Notes: generated by a model from the sequence alone, not told the origin. A stretch of DNA of 64,000 nucleotides from Streptomyces sp. V1I1 (GCF_030817355.1 NZ_JAUSZH010000001.1:4155001-4219000); one strand, 5' to 3'; counted from the first letter of the stretch, positions 53,579 through 61,845 are shown. A program made the numbers and translations.

Positions 53579-54799
53579 ATGCGTGTATCACTGCTTCGGC
53601 GCCTGGCCGCGATGGCCACGACGCTGGGGCTCACCTCGCTCGGGCTCCTCGGTGCGGGCGCGGCGCCCGCACAGGCCGCGATCAGCGACTGCCCGTCGGG
53701 CTATTTCTGTGCCTGGAAGACCGACAACGGCACGGGCACCATGTTCAAGACGAACGCGAACAAGGCGACGCTGGGGACGTGGGACAACACGTTCCAGTCC
53801 GTCGTGAACCGCACGTCCAAGTTCGCCTGCCTGCACGACGACACGAACTACAGCCGGAACGGCGGCGTCTCCATCTGGGACCCCGACCCCGCGGGTACCG
53901 AGTGGGGCTACTCCCACCGCACCGTCAGCTCGGTGAGCCTCGTCCCCACCGAGCGGGAGTGCTTCCTCCCGGCATACCCGGAGTGGTACGCCACGACCGC
54001 GCCCCAGGCAGCGGGCTTCGGTGACCTGAACGCCGACCTCCGGGCCGACGTCCTCGTCCGGGACAAGGCGGGCCGGCTGTGGTTCCTGCGCGGCGACGGC
54101 ACCGGGCAGCTGGTCGGCAACAGTGGCTGGAACGCCATGAACGTCCTCGTCCGCCACGGCGACTTCAGCGGTGACGGCCGCGAGGACGTGATCGCCCGCG
54201 AGGCGTCCACCGGGACGCTGTGGCTGTACCCGGGCGCCGGCACCGGCAGCCTCGGTGCGCGCAAGCTCATGGGCAACGGCGGCTGGAACGCCATGAGCGG
54301 GATCGTCGCCTTCGGTGACCTCTCCGGCGACGGCCGCTCGGATGTGCTGGCCGTCGAGAAGGCCACGGGCAAGCTCTGGCTGTACCCCGGCACCGGCGCC
54401 GGCAGCCTCGGTGCCCGCAAGCTCATGGGCAGCAGCGGCTGGACCGGCATGAGCGCCCTGGTGGGGGCCGGTGACATGAACGGTGACGGCCGTGCGGACC
54501 TGATCGCCCGCAAGGCCTCCACCGGGGAGCTGTGGCTGTACCCGGGCAAGGCCGGGGCCCTCGGGTCCCGTGTGCTGATCGGCAACAGCGGCTGGAACGG
54601 CATGGACACGTTCCTGGGCCTGGGCGATGTCACCGGCGACGGCCGTGCCGACCTCGTCACCACCACCAAGAGCAGCTATGTCGGCCAAGGCTGCCGAGGC
54701 GTCGGCTGCCAGCTCGTGTACCCGGGCCGCGGCAACGGCGCGCTGGACTCGCGCGAGGAGACGGCCACCGACTGGTGGAACCTGAACGGCTTCTTCTGA
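53579..54799 (+). CDS. secreted protein: peptidase-inhibitor-I36-like domain plus FG-GAP/VCBS repeats
   Basis: This is a 406-residue protein with a signal peptide ending APAQAA at about residue 35. Residues about 36-125 resemble inhibitor family I36 (SMPI-like beta-gamma-crystallin fold), with CPSGYFCAW and paired cysteines. Residues about 140-380 contain five FG-GAP-like units of Asp-rich Ca-binding loops (GDFSGDGREDV, GDLSGDGRSDV, GDMNGDGRADL, GDVTGDGRADL) alternating with LWLYPG strands, probably a beta-propeller. The start at 53579 has GGGAGGGAAGA. It is a secreted protease inhibitor or surface-binding protein; it lies in the accessory scar. Confidence 0.87.
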   Translation: MRVSLLRRLAAMATTLGLTSLGLLGAGAAPAQAAISDCPSGYFCAWKTDNGTGTMFKTNANKATLGTWDNTFQSVVNRTSKFACLHDDTNYSRNGGVSIWDPDPAGTEWGYSHRTVSSVSLVPTERECFLPAYPEWYATTAPQAAGFGDLNADLRADVLVRDKAGRLWFLRGDGTGQLVGNSGWNAMNVLVRHGDFSGDGREDVIAREASTGTLWLYPGAGTGSLGARKLMGNGGWNAMSGIVAFGDLSGDGRSDVLAVEKATGKLWLYPGTGAGSLGARKLMGSSGWTGMSALVGAGDMNGDGRADLIARKASTGELWLYPGKAGALGSRVLIGNSGWNGMDTFLGLGDVTGDGRADLVTTTKSSYVGQGCRGVGCQLVYPGRGNGALDSREETATDWWNLNGFF

Positions 54800-54804
54800 C
54801 CGAG

Positions 54805-54839
54805 GGAAAGGGCCTCCGCTTCCGGGTGGAGGTCCTTTC
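54805..54839 (+). terminator. terminator after the I36/FG-GAP gene
   Basis: GAAAGGGCCTCCGC and GTGGAGGTCCTTTC pair across TTCCGG just after the stop codon, with one or two mismatches. A related GAGGGGAAAGGCCTCCGTGG sequence recurs at about 54945-54964. Confidence 0.75.
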
Positions 54840-55004
54840 GCATGTGTGGCGCCGGGCCGCGCTGGTACCAACCTCGGGTGCACCCCGCCTGCACCACGCC
54901 GAGGAGTGCAAGCAGCCCGTACGGGCCGCGGAAACCCACATCGAGGGGAAAGGCCTCCGTGGCGGCAGCGGCAACAGGATGTCCAGGTCGCCGGCGGCCG
55001 CCGC

Positions 55005-55112
55005 AACCGCTTGAAGCAGGCCCCTGCGGTCGCCACCCCATACGACAAACGCGGCTATGCCTACCTCGGCAATGCGATGGCGGCGGCCCTGGTCATCTGG
55101 CTCCGTACCTGA
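55005..55112 (+). pseudogene. C-terminal tail of an IS5-family-like transposase
   Basis: The frame ending at TGA 55110-55112 reads NRLKQAPAVATPYDKRGYAY followed by LGNAMAAALVIWLRT. This matches the C-terminal end of IS5/IS1182-type DDE transposases (typically NRLKxxRAVATRYDKR, then a hydrophobic strand and WLR). Nothing upstream matches the catalytic domain, and no terminal inverted repeats were seen, so it is a fossil. Confidence 0.8.
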
Positions 55113-55127
55113 CGAACGGACGCAGCT

Positions 55128-55180
55128 CCCCCGTTTCCCCAGCCCCCGTTTCCCCAGCCCCCGTTTCCCCAGCCCCCGTG
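55128..55180. repeat. exact 15-bp minisatellite
   Basis: CCCCCGTTTCCCCAG is repeated exactly three times (55128-55142, 55143-55157, 55158-55172), followed by a partial CCCCCGTG. The array lies 8 bases before the stop codon of the converging prim-pol gene. Confidence 0.95.
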
Positions 55181-55188
55181 CCCTCCCG

Positions 55189-56064
55189 TCAGCGGCCCCG
55201 GCCCGAGGTGAGCCGGTCCGCCGAGGCGATCGTCGCGCGGGCTTCGTGCTCGCTCAGGCCCGCGCGGACCGCCGCTTCGGTGAGGGCGTCCGCGAGGTCG
55301 TCGCCGAAGCCGTTCTCGTAGGCGCGGCAAGCCGCCCAGAACAGCCGGGTGTTGCGCTGGCCTTCGTGGGCCGCGAGGACGAACTGGACCAGGCCCTGGC
55401 CCTGGAACGGACGGGAGGGAGCGGCGTGCGTGGGGTGGTGGGGGCGTGCGGGGGGTGTGATGAGGCGCAGGAGCGCGCGGGGGCACGGCGCGGGGGACAG
55501 CTCGGCCGTGCCGGGCGCGAGTCGGTACGCGCCGTGGGCGCTCACCGAACCGGGGCCGACGAGATAGCCCCCGGCGCCGCGGACGTCGATGCCGGCGGCG
55601 AGCCGGCTCGCGGAGTTCGGGACGACGACGTCCGGCGGGCCGGTCAGCCAGAGGTGGCGGCCGCCGCTCGGGGTGAGGACGGTGACCGTCTCCGGGATCG
55701 TGAACAGATGGCGCAGGGCCAGGTGCTGCAGCGCGGCCACGGAGTCGGTCGAGGACTTGGTGTCGAGGTCGATGCCGATCAGATGGTGCGGCGGCCGGCC
55801 GCAGGCGATGCCGTAGCCGGTGGCCCAGGGGGCGGCGGCGAACAGGGCGCGGATGCCCGCCGGGTCGGTGGTGGCGTCGTGGACGCCGTGGCCCGGCAGG
55901 CCGCATTCTCCGCGGCACAGGACCGGCTCGGGGTCGCCCCGGTGGGGTGAGCGCAGGGCGGGGAGCTTGGTGGGGGACAGGGGGATGACGGGGAGCCCGC
56001 GCTCGGCGGCGGAAAGAGCGTGGGCGAGGGCCAGGGTGGCGGTCTGCCGGTCGGTGATGGCCAT
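55189..56064 (-). CDS. bifunctional DNA primase/polymerase-domain protein
   Basis: This 291-residue stand-alone prim-pol protein resembles the N-terminal domain of plasmid and phage primase-polymerases. Motifs are the Asp pair in IGIDLDTK (metal-binding DxD), the His of GGRHLWLTG, and GIDVRGAGGYLVGPGS. The N-terminal region has a Cys cluster CRGECGLPGHG. The helicase domain found in replicative versions is missing. The ATG at 56064 lacks a clear ribosome-binding site. It lies next to the mobile-element scar, but such genes are also chromosomal in Streptomyces. Confidence 0.87.
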   Translation of the reverse strand: MAITDRQTATLALAHALSAAERGLPVIPLSPTKLPALRSPHRGDPEPVLCRGECGLPGHGVHDATTDPAGIRALFAAAPWATGYGIACGRPPHHLIGIDLDTKSSTDSVAALQHLALRHLFTIPETVTVLTPSGGRHLWLTGPPDVVVPNSASRLAAGIDVRGAGGYLVGPGSVSAHGAYRLAPGTAELSPAPCPRALLRLITPPARPHHPTHAAPSRPFQGQGLVQFVLAAHEGQRNTRLFWAACRAYENGFGDDLADALTEAAVRAGLSEHEARATIASADRLTSGRGR

Positions 56065-56377
56065 GGCTCTATTTTCGTACAAGCGTTCGAAGAAGGGAAG
56101 AGGGAAAGACTGGCCGAAAACATGCCGAAACGCTTCACCCCTTGTCCTGGCCGGGCTGTGTGGTGTGCGCCGATGTGAACTGGGGGCTCTGCGGGCGCGA
56201 AGGGGGTTTATCGGCATGTCATCACGCTTGAGGGCGAATTGGGTGCTCCGGCGTGGTTCGCCGGGGATTCGGTGGGCAACTCTGATCTCGCGACGTCGTG
56301 ACCACGATCCGGGGCGGTCGGCCAACTGCCCTGGAACAAGCCGTACTTCTGCAGTTCCGGTTCATGGAGGAAATGAC
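56065..56377. other. 313-base divergent intergenic region
   Basis: The gap separates the prim-pol gene and the small secreted protein. It contains no supported gene. The right end carries CATGGAGGAAATGAC, the ribosome-binding site of the secreted protein. No repeat, operator or RNA was recognised. Confidence 0.6.
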
Positions 56378-56683
56378 ATGGCAAGCATCCGCACCGCCCG
56401 CGCCATCGCCGCTGTCGCCGCCCTGCCACTCGCTGCCGCCCTCTTCTCGGGTGTTGCCCAGGCCGACAACGGCGCGTTCGCGGACGACGGATCGAACGCG
56501 ACGGTGGCGTCGGTCGTCAGCGGCGTAGGCGGCGACAACTGGGGCAATTCGACCACCACTCAGCAGGTGGCGAGCGGCGCCGGCGCGTCCAACCAGAACA
56601 ACACCGCCAGTGTGAACGGCTCCGGCTTCACTGCGATCGACCAGTCCAACACGGTGGTGAACTTCACGAGTCTGTGGTGGTGA
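56378..56683 (+). CDS. small secreted Asn/Gly/Ser-rich protein
   Basis: This 101-residue protein has a signal peptide cleaved after about residue 29 (SGVAQAD). The mature part is rich in Asn, Ser, Gly, Ala and Gln (DDGSNATVASVVSG, STTTQQVASGAGASNQNN) and ends TSLWW. It has no cysteine or charge clusters. The spacing of Gln and Asn is reminiscent of curlin or other amyloid-like repeats, but it is not a chaplin or rodlin by sequence. Strong ribosome-binding site GGAGGAAATGAC. A stem-loop terminator follows. Confidence 0.8.
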   Translation: MASIRTARAIAAVAALPLAAALFSGVAQADNGAFADDGSNATVASVVSGVGGDNWGNSTTTQQVASGAGASNQNNTASVNGSGFTAIDQSNTVVNFTSLWW

Positions 56684-56719
56684 CCGGCCCGAGGGGGGTT
56701 CGATCAAGGGGTGAACGAC

Positions 56720-56757
56720 TGCCTGCGCGGCGGCACTTCGGTGCCTCCGCGCAGGCG
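56720..56757 (+). terminator. strong hairpin after the small secreted protein gene
   Basis: CCTGCGCGG-CGGCAC and GTGCC-T-CCGCGCAGG pair around a TTCG tetraloop with one bulge on each arm, 37 bases after the stop codon. Confidence 0.88.
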
Positions 56758-56857
56758 GTTGTGCGTCGTGGCCGTCTGCTGTGGTTGTGCGTGCGGCTGT
56801 GCCTGCCGCTGTACGGGGTGGCCGCGTCCGGCCGCCGACCTTGACAGCGGGCGCGCA

Positions 56858-56874
56858 TCTGACGGACAGTCAGA
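56858..56874. promoter_or_regulatory. inverted repeat upstream of the acyl-CoA operon
   Basis: TCTGAC-GGACA-GTCAGA is a perfect 6-base inverted repeat with a 5-base spacer, 12 bases after a TTGACA hexamer (56841-56846) and 34 bases before the first gene. The size and position fit a TetR-family operator over the promoter. It does not match the mycobacterial KstR motif as I remember it. Confidence 0.6.
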
Positions 56875-56907
56875 AATCCTGACCCGTACGCCCGGGAGGC
56901 GGCCCCC

Positions 56908-58098
56908 GTGCACCTCGCCCCGACGGAGCGGCAGCAGCGGCTGCGCGCCGAACTGCGTTCGTACTTCCGAGATGTGATGCCGGACGGACCGCCGCCCGCC
57001 GACGACGAGACGGGGCAGCGCCGGCTGCTGCGACGGATCGGCGCGGACGGGCTGCTCGGACTCGGCTGGCCCGTTGAGTACGGAGGCCAGGGGCGGGGCC
57101 CCGACGAACAGTTCGTCTTCTTCGACGAGGCGTACCGGGCGGGTGCGCCTGTCTCCATGGTGACGCTGAACACTGTAGGCCCGACCCTGATGAAGTACGG
57201 GACCGCGGAGCAGAAGTCGTACTTCTTGCCGCGCATCCTCAGCGGCGACGTCGTCTTCGCGATCGGCTACAGCGAGCCGGAGGCCGGGACGGACCTCGCC
57301 TCGCTGCGTACGCGCGCCGTGCGGGAACGCACTGCTGACGGCGACTCCTGGGTCGTCGACGGGCAGAAGATCTTCACCAGCAACGGCCAGAACGCGGACT
57401 GGATCTGGCTCGCCTGCCGTACGGACCCGCAGGCGCCCAAGCACAAGGGCATCTCGATCATCCTGGTGCCGACGGACGCGCCCGGATTCGCGTGGACGCC
57501 GATCGAGACAGTGGGCGGGCTGACCACGACGTCGACGTACTACGACGGGATACGGGTGCCCGCCGCGAACCTGGTCGGCGAGGAGAACGGCGGCTGGGGG
57601 CTGATCACCAACCAGCTCAACCATGAGCGGGTGGCGCTCGCGGCGATCGGGATGCAGGCCGAGGACTTCTACGAGGCGGCGCTGGAGCGGGCGCGTACAC
57701 CCGATCCAGTGACGGGCGAACGCCGGATTGACGAGCCGTGGGTGCAATTCAGAGCGGCTGAAGTGCACGCCCGGCTGGCGGCAACGCGCCTGCTCAACTG
57801 GCGTTTGGTGGGGGATGTGGGGGCGGGCCGGCTGGCGCCCGGCGATGCGAGCGGCGTGAAGTTCGCGGGAACCGAATCCGCGGTCGAGGTGTATCGAATG
57901 TGCCAGGAAATCACGGGGGAGGCGGGGCTGATCCGGGGCGGATCGCCCGGCTCGCTCGACATCGGAGCTCTGGGTGACGGGGAGCTGGAGCGGATGAACA
58001 GAGCGGCGCAGATCAACACCTTCGGGGGCGGGGTGAGCGAGGTGCAGCGGGAGATCGTCGCCACGATGCGGCTCGGCATGAAGAGGGGAAAGAGGTGA
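56908..58098 (+). CDS. acyl-CoA dehydrogenase (ChsE2/FadE29-like)
   Basis: This 396-residue FAD-dependent dehydrogenase has the usual three domains. Visible signatures are IGYSEPEAGTDLASL and the C-terminal NTFGGGVSEVQREIVA, with family-typical lengths. It is the first gene of a five-gene coupled operon. The set (two FadE proteins of 396 and 343 residues, MaoC-DUF35, MaoC, Ltp2-like) corresponds to the mycobacterial ChsE1-ChsE2 / ChsH1-ChsH2 / Ltp2 module for shortening a steroid side chain, where the two dehydrogenases form a heterotetramer. The start GTG at 56908 lies after GGAGGCGG. The real substrate in this organism is inferred only from that analogy. Confidence 0.88.
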   Translation: MHLAPTERQQRLRAELRSYFRDVMPDGPPPADDETGQRRLLRRIGADGLLGLGWPVEYGGQGRGPDEQFVFFDEAYRAGAPVSMVTLNTVGPTLMKYGTAEQKSYFLPRILSGDVVFAIGYSEPEAGTDLASLRTRAVRERTADGDSWVVDGQKIFTSNGQNADWIWLACRTDPQAPKHKGISIILVPTDAPGFAWTPIETVGGLTTTSTYYDGIRVPAANLVGEENGGWGLITNQLNHERVALAAIGMQAEDFYEAALERARTPDPVTGERRIDEPWVQFRAAEVHARLAATRLLNWRLVGDVGAGRLAPGDASGVKFAGTESAVEVYRMCQEITGEAGLIRGGSPGSLDIGALGDGELERMNRAAQINTFGGGVSEVQREIVATMRLGMKRGKR

Positions 58099-58154
58099 GC
58101 GGGGAAGTGGTGAGGGGGCAGGTGGTGAGCGAGGAAGCGGTGAGCGGGGATTTC
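58095..58154 (+). repeat. GTGAGCG-type tandem units at the chsH2-like start
   Basis: The first codons read GTGAGCGGGGAAGTG, GTGAGGGGGCAGGTG, GTGAGCGAGGAAGCG and GTGAGCGGGGAT: four imperfect 15-base units in frame. They encode VSGEV-VRGQV-VSEEA-VSGDF and supply at least four alternative GTG starts, each with a purine-rich run upstream. Confidence 0.8.
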
Positions 58155-59054
58155 TACGGACGCCTGAAGGCGTACGAGGGGAGGGCCGCGGCCACGGCGG
58201 GCGTCGGCAAGGACCTGGTCAACGAACCGATGATCAGGCACTGGTGCGAGGCGATGGGGGACGCCAGCCCCGCCTACACCGGCCCTGACGCAGTAGCGCC
58301 GCCGACCATGCTGCAGGCGTGGACGATGGGCGGTCTGTCCGGGCACACGGACCGGTCGGCTGCGCAGGACGAGCTGTTCGCCCTGCTCGACGGGGCGGGG
58401 TACACCTCGGTGGTCGCGACCGACTGCGAGCAGGAGTATCTGCGGCCGCTGCGGCCGGGGGACCGGATCACCTTCGACGCGGTGATCGAGTCGGTGTCGG
58501 AGCTCAAGACGACGAAGCTGGGGACGGGGCATTTCGTCACGACACGGATGGACGTCCGGGCGGACGGGGAGCAGGCGGGCACCCACCGCTTCCGGATCCT
58601 GAAGTACGCCCCGGCGGCGAAGGGGAAGCCCAGGGGGAAGACCAAGGGTGAGCGGCCACGGCCAGTGATCAACCGGGACAATGCCGGATTCTGGGACGGG
58701 GTGGCCGAGCACCGGCTGCTGATACAGCGGTGCGCGGGGTGCGGGGCGCTGCGCTCTCCCTGGCTGCCGGGGTGCGCCGCCTGCGGCTCGCCGCAGTGGG
58801 ACACGGTCGAGGCGAGCGGCGCGGGGACCGTCTACTCGTACGTCGTGATGCACCACCCGCCCTTCCCCGCCTTTGACCCTCCGTACGCGGTGGGGCTGAT
58901 CGAGCTCGAGGAAGGCGTGCGGATGGTCAGCAATGTCGTCGGCGTGCCGTACGACAAGGTGCGGATCGGGATGCCCGTTCAGCTTGAATTCCTGCGGGTC
59001 GACAAGGAGTTGGAGCTGCCGGTTTTCAGAGGCTCGGGCGGGGGTGCGGGCTGA
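58095..59054 (+). CDS. MaoC-like hydratase fused to DUF35 OB-fold (ChsH2-like)
   Basis: This 319-residue two-domain protein has residues about 18-170 as an N-terminal MaoC/FAS1-type hotdog domain (YGRLKAYEGRAAA, FDAVIESVSELKT). Residues about 195-310 form a DUF35 rubredoxin-like zinc plus OB fold, with CAGCGALRSPWLPGCAACG supplying two CX2C pairs. In mycobacteria ChsH2 pairs with ChsH1 for hydration, and its DUF35 domain binds Ltp2 for the retro-aldol step. The GTG start overlaps the upstream TGA (GTGA); the next 16 codons are tandem GTGAGC-type units with further possible starts. Confidence 0.9.
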   Translation: MSGEVVRGQVVSEEAVSGDFYGRLKAYEGRAAATAGVGKDLVNEPMIRHWCEAMGDASPAYTGPDAVAPPTMLQAWTMGGLSGHTDRSAAQDELFALLDGAGYTSVVATDCEQEYLRPLRPGDRITFDAVIESVSELKTTKLGTGHFVTTRMDVRADGEQAGTHRFRILKYAPAAKGKPRGKTKGERPRPVINRDNAGFWDGVAEHRLLIQRCAGCGALRSPWLPGCAACGSPQWDTVEASGAGTVYSYVVMHHPPFPAFDPPYAVGLIELEEGVRMVSNVVGVPYDKVRIGMPVQLEFLRVDKELELPVFRGSGGGAG

Positions 59055-60085
59055 TGGACTTCACACCCACCGAGGAGCAGTCCGCGGCGCAGGAGCTGGC
59101 CGCGCGGATCTTCGGTGACCTCTCCACACATGAGCGGCTGGCCGCCGCCGGGAGCGGGACGGACGCCGAGTTGTGGAAGGCGCTGTGTGCGGCGGGGCTT
59201 GTCGGGGCCGCCGAAGACATAGGCGTGCTCGGTCTGGTGCTGCTCTTGGAGGAGCAGGGGCGGACCACCGCACAGGTGCCCTTCGCGGCGACCTGTGTGT
59301 ACGGACTGCTGGCGGTGGCCGCGCACGGCACGGACGAGCAGCGCGTCCGGCTGCTGCCCGCACTGCGGGACGGCACGGCGGTGGCGACCGGGGCGTTCCC
59401 GGCGCGCGGAGGTGGGATACGGGCCACCGCGCCGGGGCAATTGAGCGGCGCCCTGCCGTTCGTGCCGTGGCTGCGGGACGCCACGCATGTGCTGGTCCCC
59501 GACGCCGACCGGGCGCTGTGGCTCGTACGGACAGCTGACGCGGAGGTGTCGGAGGTGGAGACCACCGCGCCCTGGGCGGCCGGGCGGCTAGTCCTGTCCG
59601 GGACGCCGGGCGAACGGCTGGGCGGGCCCGGTGCGTACGAATCAGTGCTGGCCCTGGGGCGTACGGCCTTCGCCGGCCTGCAGGCCGGGGTGTGCGCGGG
59701 TTCCCTCGCCCGGGCCGTCCAATACACCTCGACCCGCGAGCAGTTCGGGCGTCCGCTCTCCACCAACCAGGGCGTGCTGCTGCGCGCGGCCGACGCGTAC
59801 ATGGACACCGAGGCCATACGGGTCACGGCCTACGAAGCCGCCTGGCGGCAGGACGTAGGCCTGGACGCGGCCGCCGAGGCATTGACAGCCGCCTGGTGGG
59901 CCTCCGAGGCCGGCAAGTGTGTCGTCCACGCCGGGCAGCATCTGCACGGTGGGACCGGCGCCGACCTGGACCATCCCGTCCACCGGCACTTCCTGTGGGG
60001 GCGCCAGCTGGACGCCTACCTCGGCTGCGGCGCGGAACTCCTCGCCGAACTGGGTCAATTGCTCGCGAAGGAGGAGCCCGTATGA
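59054..60085 (+). CDS. acyl-CoA dehydrogenase (ChsE1/FadE28-like)
   Basis: This 343-residue, shorter acyl-CoA dehydrogenase matches the divergent partner subunit of heterotetrameric steroid dehydrogenases. Features are MDFTPTEEQSAAQELA, the C-terminal TREQFGRPLSTNQ and HLHGGTGADLDHPVHRHF. It lacks several FAD-domain residues present in the first dehydrogenase, consistent with an obligate heteromer. ATG at 59054 overlaps the previous stop by one base (TGATG). Confidence 0.88.
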   Translation: MDFTPTEEQSAAQELAARIFGDLSTHERLAAAGSGTDAELWKALCAAGLVGAAEDIGVLGLVLLLEEQGRTTAQVPFAATCVYGLLAVAAHGTDEQRVRLLPALRDGTAVATGAFPARGGGIRATAPGQLSGALPFVPWLRDATHVLVPDADRALWLVRTADAEVSEVETTAPWAAGRLVLSGTPGERLGGPGAYESVLALGRTAFAGLQAGVCAGSLARAVQYTSTREQFGRPLSTNQGVLLRAADAYMDTEAIRVTAYEAAWRQDVGLDAAAEALTAAWWASEAGKCVVHAGQHLHGGTGADLDHPVHRHFLWGRQLDAYLGCGAELLAELGQLLAKEEPV

Positions 60086-60477
60086 CGAGTGCCGGAGAGG
60101 AGCTGCCACCGCTGACCATCCCCATCACCCGCACGCTGATCGTCGCCGGGGCCATGGCCTCCCGCGACTACCAGGACGTCCACCACGACTCCGAGCTCGC
60201 GAAGGAGCGGGGATCCCCGGACATCTTCATGAACATCCTCACGACCAACGGCCTGGTCGGGCGGTACATCACCGACTGCTTCGGGGAGCGGGCCGTGCTC
60301 CGTAAGGTCGCGATCCGGCTGGGCGCGCCCAACTACCCGGGAGACACCATGGTGTTGAGCGGCACGGTCACCTCCGTGGAGGGCGACGCCGCCGAAGTGC
60401 GGATCGTCGGCGCCAACAGCATCGGCAACCACGTCACCGGCACAGTGACGGTGACAGTTCCGGGGGAAGGATCATGA
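60082..60477 (+). CDS. MaoC-type enoyl-CoA hydratase subunit (ChsH1-like)
   Basis: This is a 131-residue single hotdog-fold protein. ASRDYQDVHHDSELA carries the hydratase-2 catalytic Asp and His, and DIFMNILTTNGLVGRYI follows as in the family. It would pair with the MaoC half of the preceding gene. Both ends overlap neighbours by ATGA, so stoichiometric synthesis is likely. Confidence 0.9.
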   Translation: MTSAGEELPPLTIPITRTLIVAGAMASRDYQDVHHDSELAKERGSPDIFMNILTTNGLVGRYITDCFGERAVLRKVAIRLGAPNYPGDTMVLSGTVTSVEGDAAEVRIVGANSIGNHVTGTVTVTVPGEGS

Positions 60478-61640
60478 GCATCCGCAGCCGGGACACGCTC
60501 GGCGGCCGGGCGGCCGTCGTCGGGATCGGGGCGACCGAGTTCTCCAAGGACTCCGGGCGCAGCGAGCTCAAGCTGGCCGTCGAGGCGGTGCGGGCGGCTC
60601 TCGACGACGCAGGTCTCTCCCCCACCGATGTCGACGGCCTGGTCACGTTCACCATGGACACTAGCCCCGAGATCACCGTCGCCCAGGCGGCCGGCATCGG
60701 CGAGCTGTCGTTCTTCTCCCGCATCCACTACGGCGGCGGCGCGGCCTGCGCCACCGTGCAGCAGGCAGCGCTGGCCGTCGCCTCCGGGGTCGCGGAAGTG
60801 GTTGTCTGCTACCGGGCTTTCAATGAACGGTCCGGGCGGCGCTTCGGCTCCGGAGTGCAGCACCGGGAGCCGTCGGCAGAGGGCACGGCGCTCGGCTGGA
60901 ACCTCCCGTTCGGGCTGCTCACCCCCGCCTCCTGGGTCGCCATGGCAGCGCAGCGCTATCTGTATACGTACGGACTCACCCCCGAGGCGTTCGGCCATGT
61001 CGCCGTCACCGACCGCCGCCATGCGGCGACCAACCCCGCCGCGTACTTCTACGAGAAGCCGATCACCCTCGCCGACCATGCCGCATCGCGCTGGATCGTC
61101 GAGCCGCTGCGGCTGCTCGACTGCTGCCAGGAGACCGACGGCGGCCAGGCGATCGTCGTCACCAGCGTCGAACGGGCCCGCGACCTGCCGCAGCCGCCCG
61201 CGGTGATCGTCGCCGCGGCGCAGGGAGCGGGTCGGGCGCAGGAGCAGATGACCAGCTTCTACCGCGACGATCTCACCGGCCTGCCCGAGATGGGCGTGGT
61301 CGCCCGGCAGCTGTGGCGGACGTCCGGGCTCGCCCCCGGCGACATCGACGTCGGTATCGTCTACGACCACTTCACCCCGTTCGTACTGATGCAGCTGGAG
61401 GAGTTCGGGTTCTGCAAGCCCGGTGAGGCGGCGGATTTCGTGGCCGCGGACACGCTGCCGCTGAACACCCATGGCGGCCAGCTCGGCGAGGCGTATCTGC
61501 ACGGGATGAACGGCATAGCGGAGGCGGTCAGACAGCTGCGCGGCACCTCGGTGAACCAAACACCGGGCGCGGCCAGGACACTGGTCACGGCGGGCACCGG
61601 CGTCCCCACATCCGGGCTGATCCTGGGCGCTGACGGGTGA
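60474..61640 (+). CDS. thiolase-fold lipid-transfer protein (Ltp2-like aldolase)
   Basis: This 388-residue SCP-x thiolase-like protein has AAVVGIGATEFSKDSGR, HYGGGAACATVQQA at the position of the nucleophile elbow, and NTHGGQLGEAYLHGMNG near the C-terminus. In mycobacteria and other actinobacteria Ltp2 forms a complex with the DUF35 domain of ChsH2 and cleaves the 17-hydroxy steroid side chain by a retro-aldol reaction. The gene order here supports the same partnership. The ATG start overlaps the chsH1-like stop. Confidence 0.9.
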   Translation: MSIRSRDTLGGRAAVVGIGATEFSKDSGRSELKLAVEAVRAALDDAGLSPTDVDGLVTFTMDTSPEITVAQAAGIGELSFFSRIHYGGGAACATVQQAALAVASGVAEVVVCYRAFNERSGRRFGSGVQHREPSAEGTALGWNLPFGLLTPASWVAMAAQRYLYTYGLTPEAFGHVAVTDRRHAATNPAAYFYEKPITLADHAASRWIVEPLRLLDCCQETDGGQAIVVTSVERARDLPQPPAVIVAAAQGAGRAQEQMTSFYRDDLTGLPEMGVVARQLWRTSGLAPGDIDVGIVYDHFTPFVLMQLEEFGFCKPGEAADFVAADTLPLNTHGGQLGEAYLHGMNGIAEAVRQLRGTSVNQTPGAARTLVTAGTGVPTSGLILGADG

Positions 61641-61845
61641 GCAGCCGTGGTGGCCGTATGCGCATCGGTATGCGTATCGGCGGCCCTGACGATGACCGCG
61701 GGCGTGTCCGTTGCCCTGTCCGACCCTGAGGGTCTCCTCCACCTTCAGGAGGTGAGGGCAACACCACCAGTACAACCTGAGGCGGACAACGCTTCGGGAC
61801 CTGGGGCCGATCCGCGACAGTACCGCCCACTCCTAGCGTGGACCT

